This document shows positions 5,441 through 11,765 of a stretch of DNA of 32,475 nucleotides, in pieces. The stretch's first letter is position 1, and every line of letters begins with the position of its first letter. The position numbers and the translations under genes were made by a program. Under the pieces are notes generated by a model. It was not told the origin of the DNA, made no database searches, and saw only the letters and a program-made list of their open reading frames with translations. Source of the stretch: a virus. The stretch covers positions 1 through 32,475 of IMG/VR virus record IMGVR_UViG_3300011934_000016; one strand, given 5' to 3'.

Positions 5441-5757
5441 CCCAGGCAAGCAACTCAGAGCACTGTGCCCCGCTCAGCTCCCTCATTGATCTTGCCGAAG
5501 AGGCTGCGGCCTACCTGCAAGCGAAAGACGAAGCCCGGCAAAAGAAACAGCGGTACCGGGAGTGCCGTGAACAGTTCTTCCGCCAGCACCCCATGGAGAG
5601 CAAGCCGTGGGCCGACTGGCTGGAGGATCGGGCTTTCCAGCTGGCCACCAGGAAGCCGCACCGTGAGTACAAGCAGGCCCGCCAGCAACAAAAAAACGCC
5701 GAGCGCCGCATGGAGCGCCGTTACCGCAAACTGATTCGTGAAGGGGTTGTAGCGTGA
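5437..5757 (+). CDS. Highly basic helical hypothetical protein
   Basis: ATGA overlap with rha and GTGAG-type overlap with the replication gene place this 106-residue ORF firmly in the early operon. It is rich in Arg/Lys/Gln and predicted helical (ARQKKQRYRECREQFFRQH, QARQQQKNAERRMERRYRKL), so nucleic-acid binding is plausible. I do not recognise a family. Its position just upstream of the replication initiator hints at a replication or recombination accessory role, which is inference. Confidence 0.7.
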   Translation: MTQASNSEHCAPLSSLIDLAEEAAAYLQAKDEARQKKQRYRECREQFFRQHPMESKPWADWLEDRAFQLATRKPHREYKQARQQQKNAERRMERRYRKLIREGVVA

Positions 5758-6722
5758 GAGCAAGAAATATCAAACCTGGATTCTGGAAAAACGAAGACCT
5801 GGTGGAGGTGCCGTTCGAGTACCGGCTACTGTTCATCGGCCTGTGGATGCTGGCGGACCGTGAAGGCCGGCTGGAAGACCGCCCGAAGCGAATCAAAATG
5901 GAGTTGTTCCCGGCGGATAACGTGGACGTGAAGGAGGGCCTGGACGATCTGTGCGAGCTGGGTTTACTGGAGCGTTACGAAGCCGAGGGTGTGAATGTCC
6001 TGCTGATTACGAAATTCGCTGACCACCAAAGCCCGCACCACTCGGAAAAACGCAGTGAACTTCCGGGGAAAGACGGTTACGCCACCGATAAAGCACCGAA
6101 GAAGGCAAGCTCTCAGACGGTTAAAGGAAAGGCCGAACCACGTAAACCTACACAGCCAGAACCAGAGACTAACGGTAACGACAACGAAGACCCACAAGAG
6201 ATTCACGGTGAACCTACCGTAGGTTCACGCAACTCTAACGGTGGAAATCGCCCTGATTCTCTGAATCCTGATTCACTGAATCCTGAATCCATAAACACAC
6301 TTGGCCCATCGGCAAGCGATGAGCCCACACAGGCTGAGCCAGCAAAGCCGGACAGCGCTGAGAAAAAACCAGCATACCCCCATGAGTTCGAGCTGGCTTG
6401 GCAAAAATACCCGAAGCGCCCAGGCAGCAACCCGAAGCGCAAGGCCTACCAGGCATGGCATGCCCGGGCCAAGGAAGGTTACGACCCCGCCCAGATGCTG
6501 GCTGGCGTTATCCGCTACGCGAAGTTCTGCGCCACCACCGGCAAGGCGAACACCGAGTACGTGATGCAAGCTCAACGGTTTTTCGGCCCCTCAGCGGAGT
6601 TTGAAAACGAGTGGTCACCGCCTGAGCAGTTCCCCGATCGGCCCCGCCACACCGGTTTCATCGAAATCGATTACAGCCAAGGCTTGAAGCAGGAGGTGCC
6701 CGATGGCGTCGCCAATTTCTGA
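5754..6722 (+). CDS. Phage replication initiator (O-like)
   Basis: GTG start at 5754, overlapping the previous stop. Residues 1-85 are a winged-helix replication domain common in phage replisome organizers (IKPGFWKNEDLVEVPFEYRL, LFIGLWMLADREGRLEDRPK). Residues 90-205 are a low-complexity acidic/Pro/Asn linker. The C-terminal domain, about 206-300 (YPHEFELAWQKYPKRPGSNP, and the Tyr/Phe-rich AQRFFGP), resembles helicase-recruiting or ssDNA-binding domains of such proteins. It is followed at once by a DnaC-like loader, the usual O/P pairing. The linker-coding DNA contains palindromes and direct repeats, as the lambda O gene does at the origin. Confidence 0.82.
   Translation: MRARNIKPGFWKNEDLVEVPFEYRLLFIGLWMLADREGRLEDRPKRIKMELFPADNVDVKEGLDDLCELGLLERYEAEGVNVLLITKFADHQSPHHSEKRSELPGKDGYATDKAPKKASSQTVKGKAEPRKPTQPEPETNGNDNEDPQEIHGEPTVGSRNSNGGNRPDSLNPDSLNPESINTLGPSASDEPTQAEPAKPDSAEKKPAYPHEFELAWQKYPKRPGSNPKRKAYQAWHARAKEGYDPAQMLAGVIRYAKFCATTGKANTEYVMQAQRFFGPSAEFENEWSPPEQFPDRPRHTGFIEIDYSQGLKQEVPDGVANF
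6202..6290. repeat. Palindromes and direct repeats inside the replication gene, origin candidate
   Basis: Three elements cluster. TTCAC-g-GTGAA (6202-6212) overlaps a 10-bp-arm inverted repeat GTGAACCTAC-c-GTAGGTTCAC (6208-6228). Then a 15-bp unit, CTGATTCTCTGAATC (6253-6267), is repeated with one mismatch at 6268-6282, with a partial third copy at 6283-6290. The repeats lie in the linker-coding part of the initiator gene, the same position as the lambda O iterons. A markedly AT-rich unwinding element is not obvious, so origin function is likely but not certain. Confidence 0.55.
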
Positions 6723-7530
6723 AATGCTTGGCCAGGAGAACGGCCGGATGGATCACCTGCTGGGTGTGGATGATCGGCGTGAAGGCCTCTGCGAACAGCA
6801 CGGCAATTTCATCGACGTACACCACAGCGGCAAGGGCAAGATTTCCGAGGGCTGGCGGGGCTGCCCTGAGTGCGAGGCCGACCGCCACCGCGAACGCATG
6901 GCCGAAGAAGAGCGCCAGCACCAGATGCAAATGCTCCGCAAGCGCGCCGAACGCTTTGTGGCCAGCAGCGGCATTCCCAAGCGGTTCATGGGCAAGAGCT
7001 TTGATAACTACCAGCCCGTTAACGGCAAAGCCTCAACCATCCTGCGCAAGATTCGCGACTATGGCGACACCCTGGCCAGCGGTGATCACGAAGGCCGCTC
7101 ACTGATCATGCTGGGCAACGTGGGCAACGGTAAAACGCACCTGGGCTGCGCGCTGCTGGCGGACACGATTCTTCGCACCTGCAAGCCAGGCCGGTATGTG
7201 ACGTTCGCCGAGATTGTGCGTGATGTGAAAGGCAGCTGGCGGAAAGATGCCGGTTACACCGAGCAGGACGTGTACGACCGTTTCGCCAAGCCGGCACTGG
7301 TGGTGCTGGACGAAGTGGGCATGCAGAACTTCACAGACTTTGAGCAAACCGTGGCCTATGAAGCAATCAATGCCCGCTACCTGGAAGAAAAGCCCACCGT
7401 GGTTATCACCAACCTGCCGGCCACTGAGCTTTCGGCCTGCCTGGGTGAGCGCGTGGTGGATCGCCTGCGCGAGAACGGCGGCAAAGCACTGGATTTTGAC
7501 TGGAACTCATATCGGAACGGAGCAAATTGA
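6703..7530 (+). CDS. dnaC: DnaC-like AAA+ helicase loader
   Basis: The 275-residue protein has a Walker A motif GNVGNGKT (138-145) and Walker B LVVLDE (199-204), followed by ITNLPATEL (sensor-I-like, 235-243) and VVDRLREN with the arginine-finger region. This matches DnaC/DnaI-family loaders that place the replicative helicase at the origin. The N-terminus holds Cys30, His33, Cys54 and Cys57, a probable zinc-binding helicase-contact module. AGGAGGTG lies just before the ATG at 6703, so the start overlaps the initiator gene by 20 bp. It works with the initiator upstream. Confidence 0.92.
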   Translation: MASPISEMLGQENGRMDHLLGVDDRREGLCEQHGNFIDVHHSGKGKISEGWRGCPECEADRHRERMAEEERQHQMQMLRKRAERFVASSGIPKRFMGKSFDNYQPVNGKASTILRKIRDYGDTLASGDHEGRSLIMLGNVGNGKTHLGCALLADTILRTCKPGRYVTFAEIVRDVKGSWRKDAGYTEQDVYDRFAKPALVVLDEVGMQNFTDFEQTVAYEAINARYLEEKPTVVITNLPATELSACLGERVVDRLRENGGKALDFDWNSYRNGAN

Positions 7531-7898
7531 TGGTTGATCACCTGGAGAAGATGCGAGCCCGCAAAGCGGCACAGGACTACATGGCGGGCGTGCCAATCCG
7601 CCAGCAGGCCGATGAGCTGTCAGTGAAGAGGCTGGCCGCAAAGTTCGCCTGCACCGTCTACGCGATCAACCGCGCCCTTGAGAACCTGCCGGCGCCCGGC
7701 CTCACCTATGAAGACGGCAAGCTGATTCGAGAATGCAATGCCGAGCACCTGCGGCTGTCCGCCCAGGCCCAACGGCTCACCCTGAATGCGCTGGCCAGGC
7801 ATTACGGGATCACCGTTGGCGCCATCCAGGTGGAGCTGGATCTGGCCGGGTTCGTTAACCCCATGCGCAAGGCGCCTGACCGAGTGGTGCCGGCATGA
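7530..7898 (+). CDS. Small HTH-like hypothetical protein, 122 aa
   Basis: The start is the ATG at 7530, overlapping the dnaC stop (TGATG). Two helix-turn-helix-like stretches are visible: SVKRLAAKFACTVYAINRAL (32-51) and TLNALARHYGITVGAIQVEL (84-103), the latter with a good A-x(3)-G spacing. The protein may be a tandem HTH DNA-binding regulator of the early operon. No named family is recognised. It overlaps the next gene by four bases. Confidence 0.65.
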   Translation: MVDHLEKMRARKAAQDYMAGVPIRQQADELSVKRLAAKFACTVYAINRALENLPAPGLTYEDGKLIRECNAEHLRLSAQAQRLTLNALARHYGITVGAIQVELDLAGFVNPMRKAPDRVVPA

Positions 7899-8206
7899 CA
7901 AAACGATCAGGCCCGGAGCTCAGCCTGCAGAAGCGCCCCCTGAAGCGCTGCCCAGAGTGCAACGGTAGCCGGGTAGTAAAGCCTATGTTTCACCAGATGA
8001 TATGCGCTCGCTGTAACGGCCTGGGTGGCGTTGATTACAACACCGGCGAAACCCTGAGCCCAGACAACGTAATCGTTCAGTTGCATATCCGATATATGGA
8101 GAAGCTTGAATCTGAGCGAGCATTACGCCGCCAGCTGGCGGACATAAAGAGCGAATCCGCCGGCCGTGGGTATGGCCCCGGCGGCGCACGGTACCACGGA
8201 GATTGA
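7895..8206 (+). CDS. Small zinc-finger protein with DnaJ-type Cys pairs
   Basis: Residues 19-43 contain CPECNGS and, 14 residues on, CARCNGLG: two C-x-x-C-x-G units as in DnaJ zinc fingers, enough for one Zn site. The remainder is a helical, basic C-terminus (YMEKLESERALRRQLADIKS). Small proteins with this finger are frequent between replication and late-control genes in phages of gammaproteobacteria; their role is not established. Overlap with the previous gene indicates co-translation. Confidence 0.65.
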   Translation: MTKRSGPELSLQKRPLKRCPECNGSRVVKPMFHQMICARCNGLGGVDYNTGETLSPDNVIVQLHIRYMEKLESERALRRQLADIKSESAGRGYGPGGARYHGD

Positions 8207-8209
8207 GCA

Positions 8210-8608
8210 GTGCAGCAGACACCACTGAAACGGAAAACACCCCTGCAGGCTAAAGCGTCCATGAGGCGCGTAGGGCCGAGCACATCCGCCAGCCCAAAGG
8301 CCCGGAAGCCAAAGCAAACAGCCATTCGCCGGAGTGCGCGCGGCCAGCAGTGCCAGGTGCGAGTGCCGGGTGTATGCAACCACAACCCTGAAACCGTCGT
8401 GCTGGCTCACATAAACGGGGCCGGCATGGGCGCCAAAGCGGCTGACCATGAAGCGGCTTACGCCTGCAGCGAATGCCATGCCTGGCTGGATGGCGGATAT
8501 GTGCGCACAGGCAACACCCGAGACGACCGGGATCTGGCGCACCTGTTCGGGGTTATCCGCACGCAGCGGGTTTTGATTCAGTTGGGGCTTATCGAGGTGG
8601 CGGCTTGA
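8210..8608 (+). CDS. YbcO/DUF1364-type nuclease-like protein
   Basis: After a basic, Ser/Pro/Lys-rich N-terminus, residues 40-132 follow the E. coli DLP12 YbcO pattern closely: SARGQQCQVRVPGVCNHNPE, TVVLAHINGAGMG, then YACSECHAWLDGGYVRT and a C-terminal helix. Cys48, Cys56, Cys83 and Cys86 would form the zinc site, and His67 and His87 resemble the HNH-like catalytic environment proposed for this family. YbcO-like proteins occupy the nin-like region of lambdoid phages and are thought to act on recombination intermediates. GTG start at 8210 with GGAG upstream; an ATG at codon 18 is an alternative. Confidence 0.8.
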   Translation: MQQTPLKRKTPLQAKASMRRVGPSTSASPKARKPKQTAIRRSARGQQCQVRVPGVCNHNPETVVLAHINGAGMGAKAADHEAAYACSECHAWLDGGYVRTGNTRDDRDLAHLFGVIRTQRVLIQLGLIEVAA

Positions 8609-8820
8609 GGCCTGAGCACGTAGCCGCGAACAAACTGGTGGACATAGCGCTCACCGGTGACCGGCAGGCCTATAAAGACCGGCTGGCGGAGTTAAAGCAG
8701 GAATTCAGGCCAGTGATGTGCGAGACCATAACGCGGCTGGCGGCGATGCAGTACCGGATGGAGACTCGAGACAATCGGTACACCGGCTGGCGGGCTGACT
8801 GGCTGGAAGCGCAGAAATAG
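8605..8820 (+). CDS. Small hypothetical protein, TTG start, 71 aa
   Basis: The downstream part of a longer open frame is the real gene. A TTG at 8605 overlaps the YbcO stop (TTGA) and has GAGGTGG about 5 nt upstream; reading from further upstream would lie antiphase inside the YbcO gene. The product is helical and amphipathic (GDRQAYKDRLAELKQEF, TRLAAMQYRMETRDNRY, ending GWRADWLEAQK). No family is recognised. It lies directly before the antiterminator-like gene. Confidence 0.5.
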   Translation: MRPEHVAANKLVDIALTGDRQAYKDRLAELKQEFRPVMCETITRLAAMQYRMETRDNRYTGWRADWLEAQK

Positions 8821-8829
8821 GAGCAACCA

Positions 8830-9330
8830 ATGGCAAACCGGAAACGAACCAGAGAGGAAGAGATTATGCGGAACAAGGCCCAGGTGGTGGTAGACCGTTT
8901 TCTGGAAGTGCTGCTGAGTGCAGACAGTGACGCCGGATGGGAAGGCGGTTGTCTGATCGGCAGGTTGGTGGACTTTAAGGGCGAACTGCCCCGCTCTTCC
9001 GGTTTCTCTGGGTTCTCCAAAGTCTACGAACAATCAAAGCTCTTGCGCGAATGGAGCGAGCCTTACTCCGTTGCCTGCCAAATGATGCGCCAGCTCAGCG
9101 ACCGTCAGTGCGAAGCTCTATGTTTTGACCGCGCCTACCGTGGCCGCACCAAAGTGGCCGTGGACCCCTTTACCCCTGACCAGCGCGTTGAAATCTTCTG
9201 GGATGACAACGCCTGCGCCCAGCTGCTGCGGTGCAACATCGGCACCTTCCGCCGGCGTGTCCATGACGGTTATCGCTCGCTGGAACAGGAGCTGGCGGAG
9301 ATGCAGGAGAAAGAATCGCTGGCGGTTTGA
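8830..9330 (+). CDS. Q-like late antiterminator / late regulator
   Basis: The 166-residue protein carries WSEPYSVACQMMRQLSDRQC then EALCFDRAYRGR, and near the C-terminus AQLLRCNIGTFRRRVHDGYR with SLEQEL, a sigma-factor-like HTH as found in phage antitermination Q proteins. Residues 40-60 are Gly/Ser-rich. The position is the strongest evidence: the stop codon lies inside the -35 of a strong promoter, and a terminator lies 55 bp beyond, as with lambda Q, PR' and tR'. ATG at 8830 follows AGGAGC. Sequence similarity alone leaves room for another sigma-like regulator. Confidence 0.6.
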   Translation: MANRKRTREEEIMRNKAQVVVDRFLEVLLSADSDAGWEGGCLIGRLVDFKGELPRSSGFSGFSKVYEQSKLLREWSEPYSVACQMMRQLSDRQCEALCFDRAYRGRTKVAVDPFTPDQRVEIFWDDNACAQLLRCNIGTFRRRVHDGYRSLEQELAEMQEKESLAV

Positions 9331-9354
9331 CAATTTCTCATTACTGGATACACT
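9327..9354 (+). promoter_or_regulatory. Late promoter (PR'-like)
   Basis: A perfect -35 TTGACA (9327-9332) and TACACT (9349-9354) are separated by 16 nt. The -35 overlaps the stop codon of the Q-like gene. The expected start is near 9361, only about 20 nt before an intrinsic terminator. The -10 also overlaps TGGATACA (9345-9352), one of the words of the repressor operators, which may be chance. Confidence 0.8.
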
Positions 9355-9381
9355 TACAGCTAATTGGTCGAACTGACCCCG

Positions 9382-9414
9382 AAAACCGCCCTCACCCGAG
9401 CTGGCGGTTTTTTT
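9382..9414 (+). terminator. Early terminator of the late transcript (tR'-like)
   Basis: AAAACCGCC (9382-9390) pairs with GGCGGTTTT (9403-9411), with T continuing to 9414; CTC/GAG within the loop can extend the stem. It stops late-promoter transcripts before the lysis genes unless an antiterminator acts. Confidence 0.88.
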
Positions 9415-9488
9415 GTGCCCGAAATATGACCCTGGCCTCTTGGCTCTCGCAGCCTACGCCGGGGTTTTTTATTGCCTGGAGATTTGTC

Positions 9489-9914
9489 GTGCGCGAGATC
9501 AAGTACCTGGTTGTCCATATCAGCGACAGCCCAGCAGACCGTGGCGACACTGCAGAAGACATTCACCAGTGGCACCAGCAGCGAGGATGGGATGGCATCG
9601 GGTATAACGCTGTCATCAATGGCTATGCCGCTCTTGAGCCTGCCCGCCCCGACTACTGGCAGGGCGCCCATGTGAGGGACTTTGACGCTGATGGTGAAGG
9701 TGACAACTCTGACAGCCTTGGCATCTGCATCATTACCGACACAGCGCCGGACGATGACCAGCTCCGCACCCTTGAGGGCTGGCTGCACTCGAAACTGATT
9801 GATCATCCAGACGCAGAGGTTGTCGGCCACCGGGATCTCGACTCACGCAAAACCTGCCCCAACATGGATATTCCTGCATGGTGGGCCAGCCGAAAAAAGT
9901 ATCTGATCGACTGA
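9489..9914 (+). CDS. Endolysin, N-acetylmuramoyl-L-alanine amidase (T7 lysozyme-like)
   Basis: The start is the GTG at 9489 with GGAG 7 nt upstream; the open frame continues upstream through the terminator, so the longer reading is rejected. The 141-residue protein has the amidase_2 fold motifs: VVHISDS with His10, GYNAVI with Tyr39, and GHRDLDSRKTCP with His114, Lys121 and Cys123. These match the Zn ligands (His17, His122, Cys130) and catalytic Tyr46/Lys128 of T7 lysozyme. It cuts the amide bond between muramic acid and the stem peptide. No signal peptide is present, so release depends on the holins encoded next. Confidence 0.92.
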   Translation: MREIKYLVVHISDSPADRGDTAEDIHQWHQQRGWDGIGYNAVINGYAALEPARPDYWQGAHVRDFDADGEGDNSDSLGICIITDTAPDDDQLRTLEGWLHSKLIDHPDAEVVGHRDLDSRKTCPNMDIPAWWASRKKYLID

Positions 9915-9925
9915 GGAGCAATAGC

Positions 9926-10549
9926 ATGGACTGGGGAGGACTCGGTAAGAAAATCGCCAGCACAGGCGCAACACTCCTCGGCACTGCGATCGGTGGCGGA
10001 GCTGGCGGCTCGCTACTCGGCGGAATGGTTGCTGACGTTCTCGGAGTTGAAAACGATCCTGATGAGATATCGAAAGCCATCGACCGAGACCCAGAAGCAG
10101 CGGTTAAGCTTCAGAAGATCCAGAGCGATGAGCGGGTTCGTCTTCGTGAAATAGCCAGCAAACAGGCTATTGCAGAGATCGATGCCGAAACCGAGCAACA
10201 CCGCACAGTAAACGAAACAATGCGGGCAGAGCTTAAGGCTGACAGCGGGTACCGAGCTGGGTGGCGCCCAATGTTCGGTTACATCATGGCGTTCAACATG
10301 GCCGTTATTTCTCTGGCATTTGCAGCGGGGATTGCAGCCATCATTTATGAACCATCTAACGCTGGCGACATTTCGGATGGATTCGCGGCAATGCTCGCTT
10401 CATTCGTAACCATTTTCTCTATCGGCCTGGGTGTGCTTGGTGTTCAGGTACACAAGCGGAGCAAGGACAAAGAGCTGGCCGCTGGTGTCAAAAGGCCTGG
10501 CGCTCTGCAGCGCATCGGTGCCGCTCTCAGTAGTAGCCAGGCCAAATGA
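9926..10549 (+). CDS. 3TM-type holin
   Basis: The 207-residue product matches the layout of holins of the three-membrane-segment type, also found in gene-transfer agents. A Gly-rich hydrophobic N-terminal part (STGATLLGTAIGGGAGGSLL, about 11-30) leads to a long charged helix (about 50-100), and then two membrane segments: FGYIMAFNMAVISLAFAAGI (about 116-135) and FAAMLASFVTIFSIGLGVLG (about 152-171). The family hallmark YRAGWRPMFGY precedes the first of these. GGAGCAATAGC lies before the ATG at 9926. It would form the lesion that lets the amidase reach the cell wall. Confidence 0.8.
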   Translation: MDWGGLGKKIASTGATLLGTAIGGGAGGSLLGGMVADVLGVENDPDEISKAIDRDPEAAVKLQKIQSDERVRLREIASKQAIAEIDAETEQHRTVNETMRAELKADSGYRAGWRPMFGYIMAFNMAVISLAFAAGIAAIIYEPSNAGDISDGFAAMLASFVTIFSIGLGVLGVQVHKRSKDKELAAGVKRPGALQRIGAALSSSQAK

Positions 10550-10824
10550 GACTCCAAGACACCTACCACCACCTCGCAGACACATTGAGCATGAAGGCCG
10601 AATCAATGCCTGCTGCAGCCAGCTACACCGCAAATGGAACCGCGATCGTGTATGGCACGCTCAGCTTAAATGAGTGGTTGGCGTTGTTAGGCGCCATTCT
10701 GGGTGTTCTTACGTTCTTTCTGAATATGCGGTATCAGCGCCGGCGTGAAGAGCGAGAACGTGAGTTGCATCGCCTCAAGGTTATGAATGAAAAGGCGGCG
10801 CTCAACCAGGCCGATGGTAAGTAA
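10546..10824 (+). CDS. HP1-type small holin / lysis membrane protein
   Basis: ATGA overlap with the previous gene. The 92-residue protein has a Tyr/Ala/Gly-rich N-terminal stretch (AASYTANGTAIVYG), then a membrane segment (EWLALLGAILGVLTFFLNM, about 43-61) and a strongly charged cytoplasmic tail (RYQRRREERERELHRL). This is the pattern of HP1-family class II holins (SW..LG...G.LT...N..Y..R...R). A role as an accessory holin or inner-membrane spanin is possible. No separate Rz/Rz1 pair is visible. Confidence 0.7.
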   Translation: MRLQDTYHHLADTLSMKAESMPAAASYTANGTAIVYGTLSLNEWLALLGAILGVLTFFLNMRYQRRREERERELHRLKVMNEKAALNQADGK

Positions 10825-10826
10825 TC

Positions 10827-11210
10827 GTGCCCCGAAGACCCATGAAACCCTGCGCGGCTGCTGGCTGCAGTGAACTCGTGCGAGGGCAGGCCTACTGCAG
10901 CAAGCACCAGCCAGCCCCGAGGCAGTACAACCGAGCCAAGGAAAGAGAGCGCGGGAACAGTACGCAGCGCGGTTATGGGTACAAATGGCGGCAAGCCAGG
11001 CACGATTGGCTCATGGCAAACCCGCTATGTGCAGAGTGCAAGAAGCAAGGCCGAATCACACCGGCCACTAATGTTGACCACATCATCCCTCACAGAGGCG
11101 ATCTGAAGCTGTTCTGGCGGCGTTCCAACTGGCAGTCGCTCTGCCATCCCTGCCACTCGCGAAAGACTGCGAGAGAGGACGGTGGGTTCGGCAACAGTCG
11201 CGAGCGCTGA
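10827..11210 (+). CDS. HNH endonuclease next to terminase
   Basis: GTG start at 10827. The N-terminus has one Cys cluster (CAAAGCSELV, YCSKHQ), followed by a Gly/Arg-rich joiner and the HNH core: CAECKKQGRITPATNVDHII with the Asp-His of the first catalytic motif, then NWQSLCHPCHSRKT supplying the second Zn pair and the final His. HNH proteins adjacent to TerS are needed in several HK97-like phages (for example HK97 gp74) for cos cleavage and head assembly together with the terminase. The position between lysis genes and terS, beside a cos-like site, fits this. Confidence 0.92.
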   Translation: MPRRPMKPCAAAGCSELVRGQAYCSKHQPAPRQYNRAKERERGNSTQRGYGYKWRQARHDWLMANPLCAECKKQGRITPATNVDHIIPHRGDLKLFWRRSNWQSLCHPCHSRKTAREDGGFGNSRER

Positions 11211-11250
11211 CCCCGGGGGTGGTCAAATCCCTATGGCTCTTTCGACCTCG
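11211..11250. other. Candidate cos site
   Basis: CCCCGGGGGTGGTC (11211-11224) followed by AAATCCCTATGG lies in the only gap (11211-11312) between the HNH gene and terS. A G-run followed by GGTCAAATC immediately upstream of P27-type small terminase genes is a pattern I associate with cos ends of HK97-like phages. The cut positions cannot be read from one sequence. Confidence 0.4.
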
Positions 11251-11312
11251 ACCGCGCGCCTTAGCCAGATTTTTATACACGAGAAATAACGAAACTTTTT
11301 TCGGAGGCCCAG

Positions 11313-11762
11313 GTGAACAACAACGCCCCGGTTCGCGCCTCCGGCGGAGGGCGGAAAAGGAAATCTTCAGGCATACAGAAAAGCTCATTCACCCGAATCA
11401 ACCCGCCCGAGGAATTGATGGGTGAAGCCGCCCGCCGAATCTGGAAGCAACAATCAAGAGTTCTGATTGATCGCGGAACCTTTGAAGTTGAAGACGCCCC
11501 GCTACTCCAAGCCTACTGCAATGCCTGGCAGATGATGCTTGATGCTGAAGTACGAATCGCGAAAGAGGGATTCACACTGCCAACCGCAGACGGCAGCGAG
11601 AAGATGCACCCGGTCATTAACGTGCGAGACAAGTCAGTACAGCAACTCTCGAGGCTTGGCTCTTTGCTGGGTCTGGACCCGCTTACCCGCCTTCGGATGC
11701 TTGGCGGTGATGGTGCTGGCGACAGCGATCAAAACGAGGTCAACGAATTCGCCGAGTTCTAA
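11313..11762 (+). CDS. terS: Terminase small subunit, P27 family
   Basis: GTG start with CGGAGG about 6 nt upstream. The basic N-terminus (RASGGGRKRKSSGIQ) is followed by PPEELMGEAARRIWKQQSRV, VEDAPLLQAYCNAWQMMLDA and a C-terminal LSRLGSLLGLDPLTRLRM. All three are standard blocks of P27-family small terminases, which recognise the packaging site and regulate the large subunit. It lies directly upstream of terL with a 3-nt gap and downstream of the cos candidate. Confidence 0.9.
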   Translation: MNNNAPVRASGGGRKRKSSGIQKSSFTRINPPEELMGEAARRIWKQQSRVLIDRGTFEVEDAPLLQAYCNAWQMMLDAEVRIAKEGFTLPTADGSEKMHPVINVRDKSVQQLSRLGSLLGLDPLTRLRMLGGDGAGDSDQNEVNEFAEF

Positions 11763-11765
11763 CCT

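Noticed and set aside
9327-9488. Endolysin extended upstream to 9327
   Set aside because: That reading passes through the late promoter and terminator; the GTG at 9489 with GGAG upstream begins the amidase fold.
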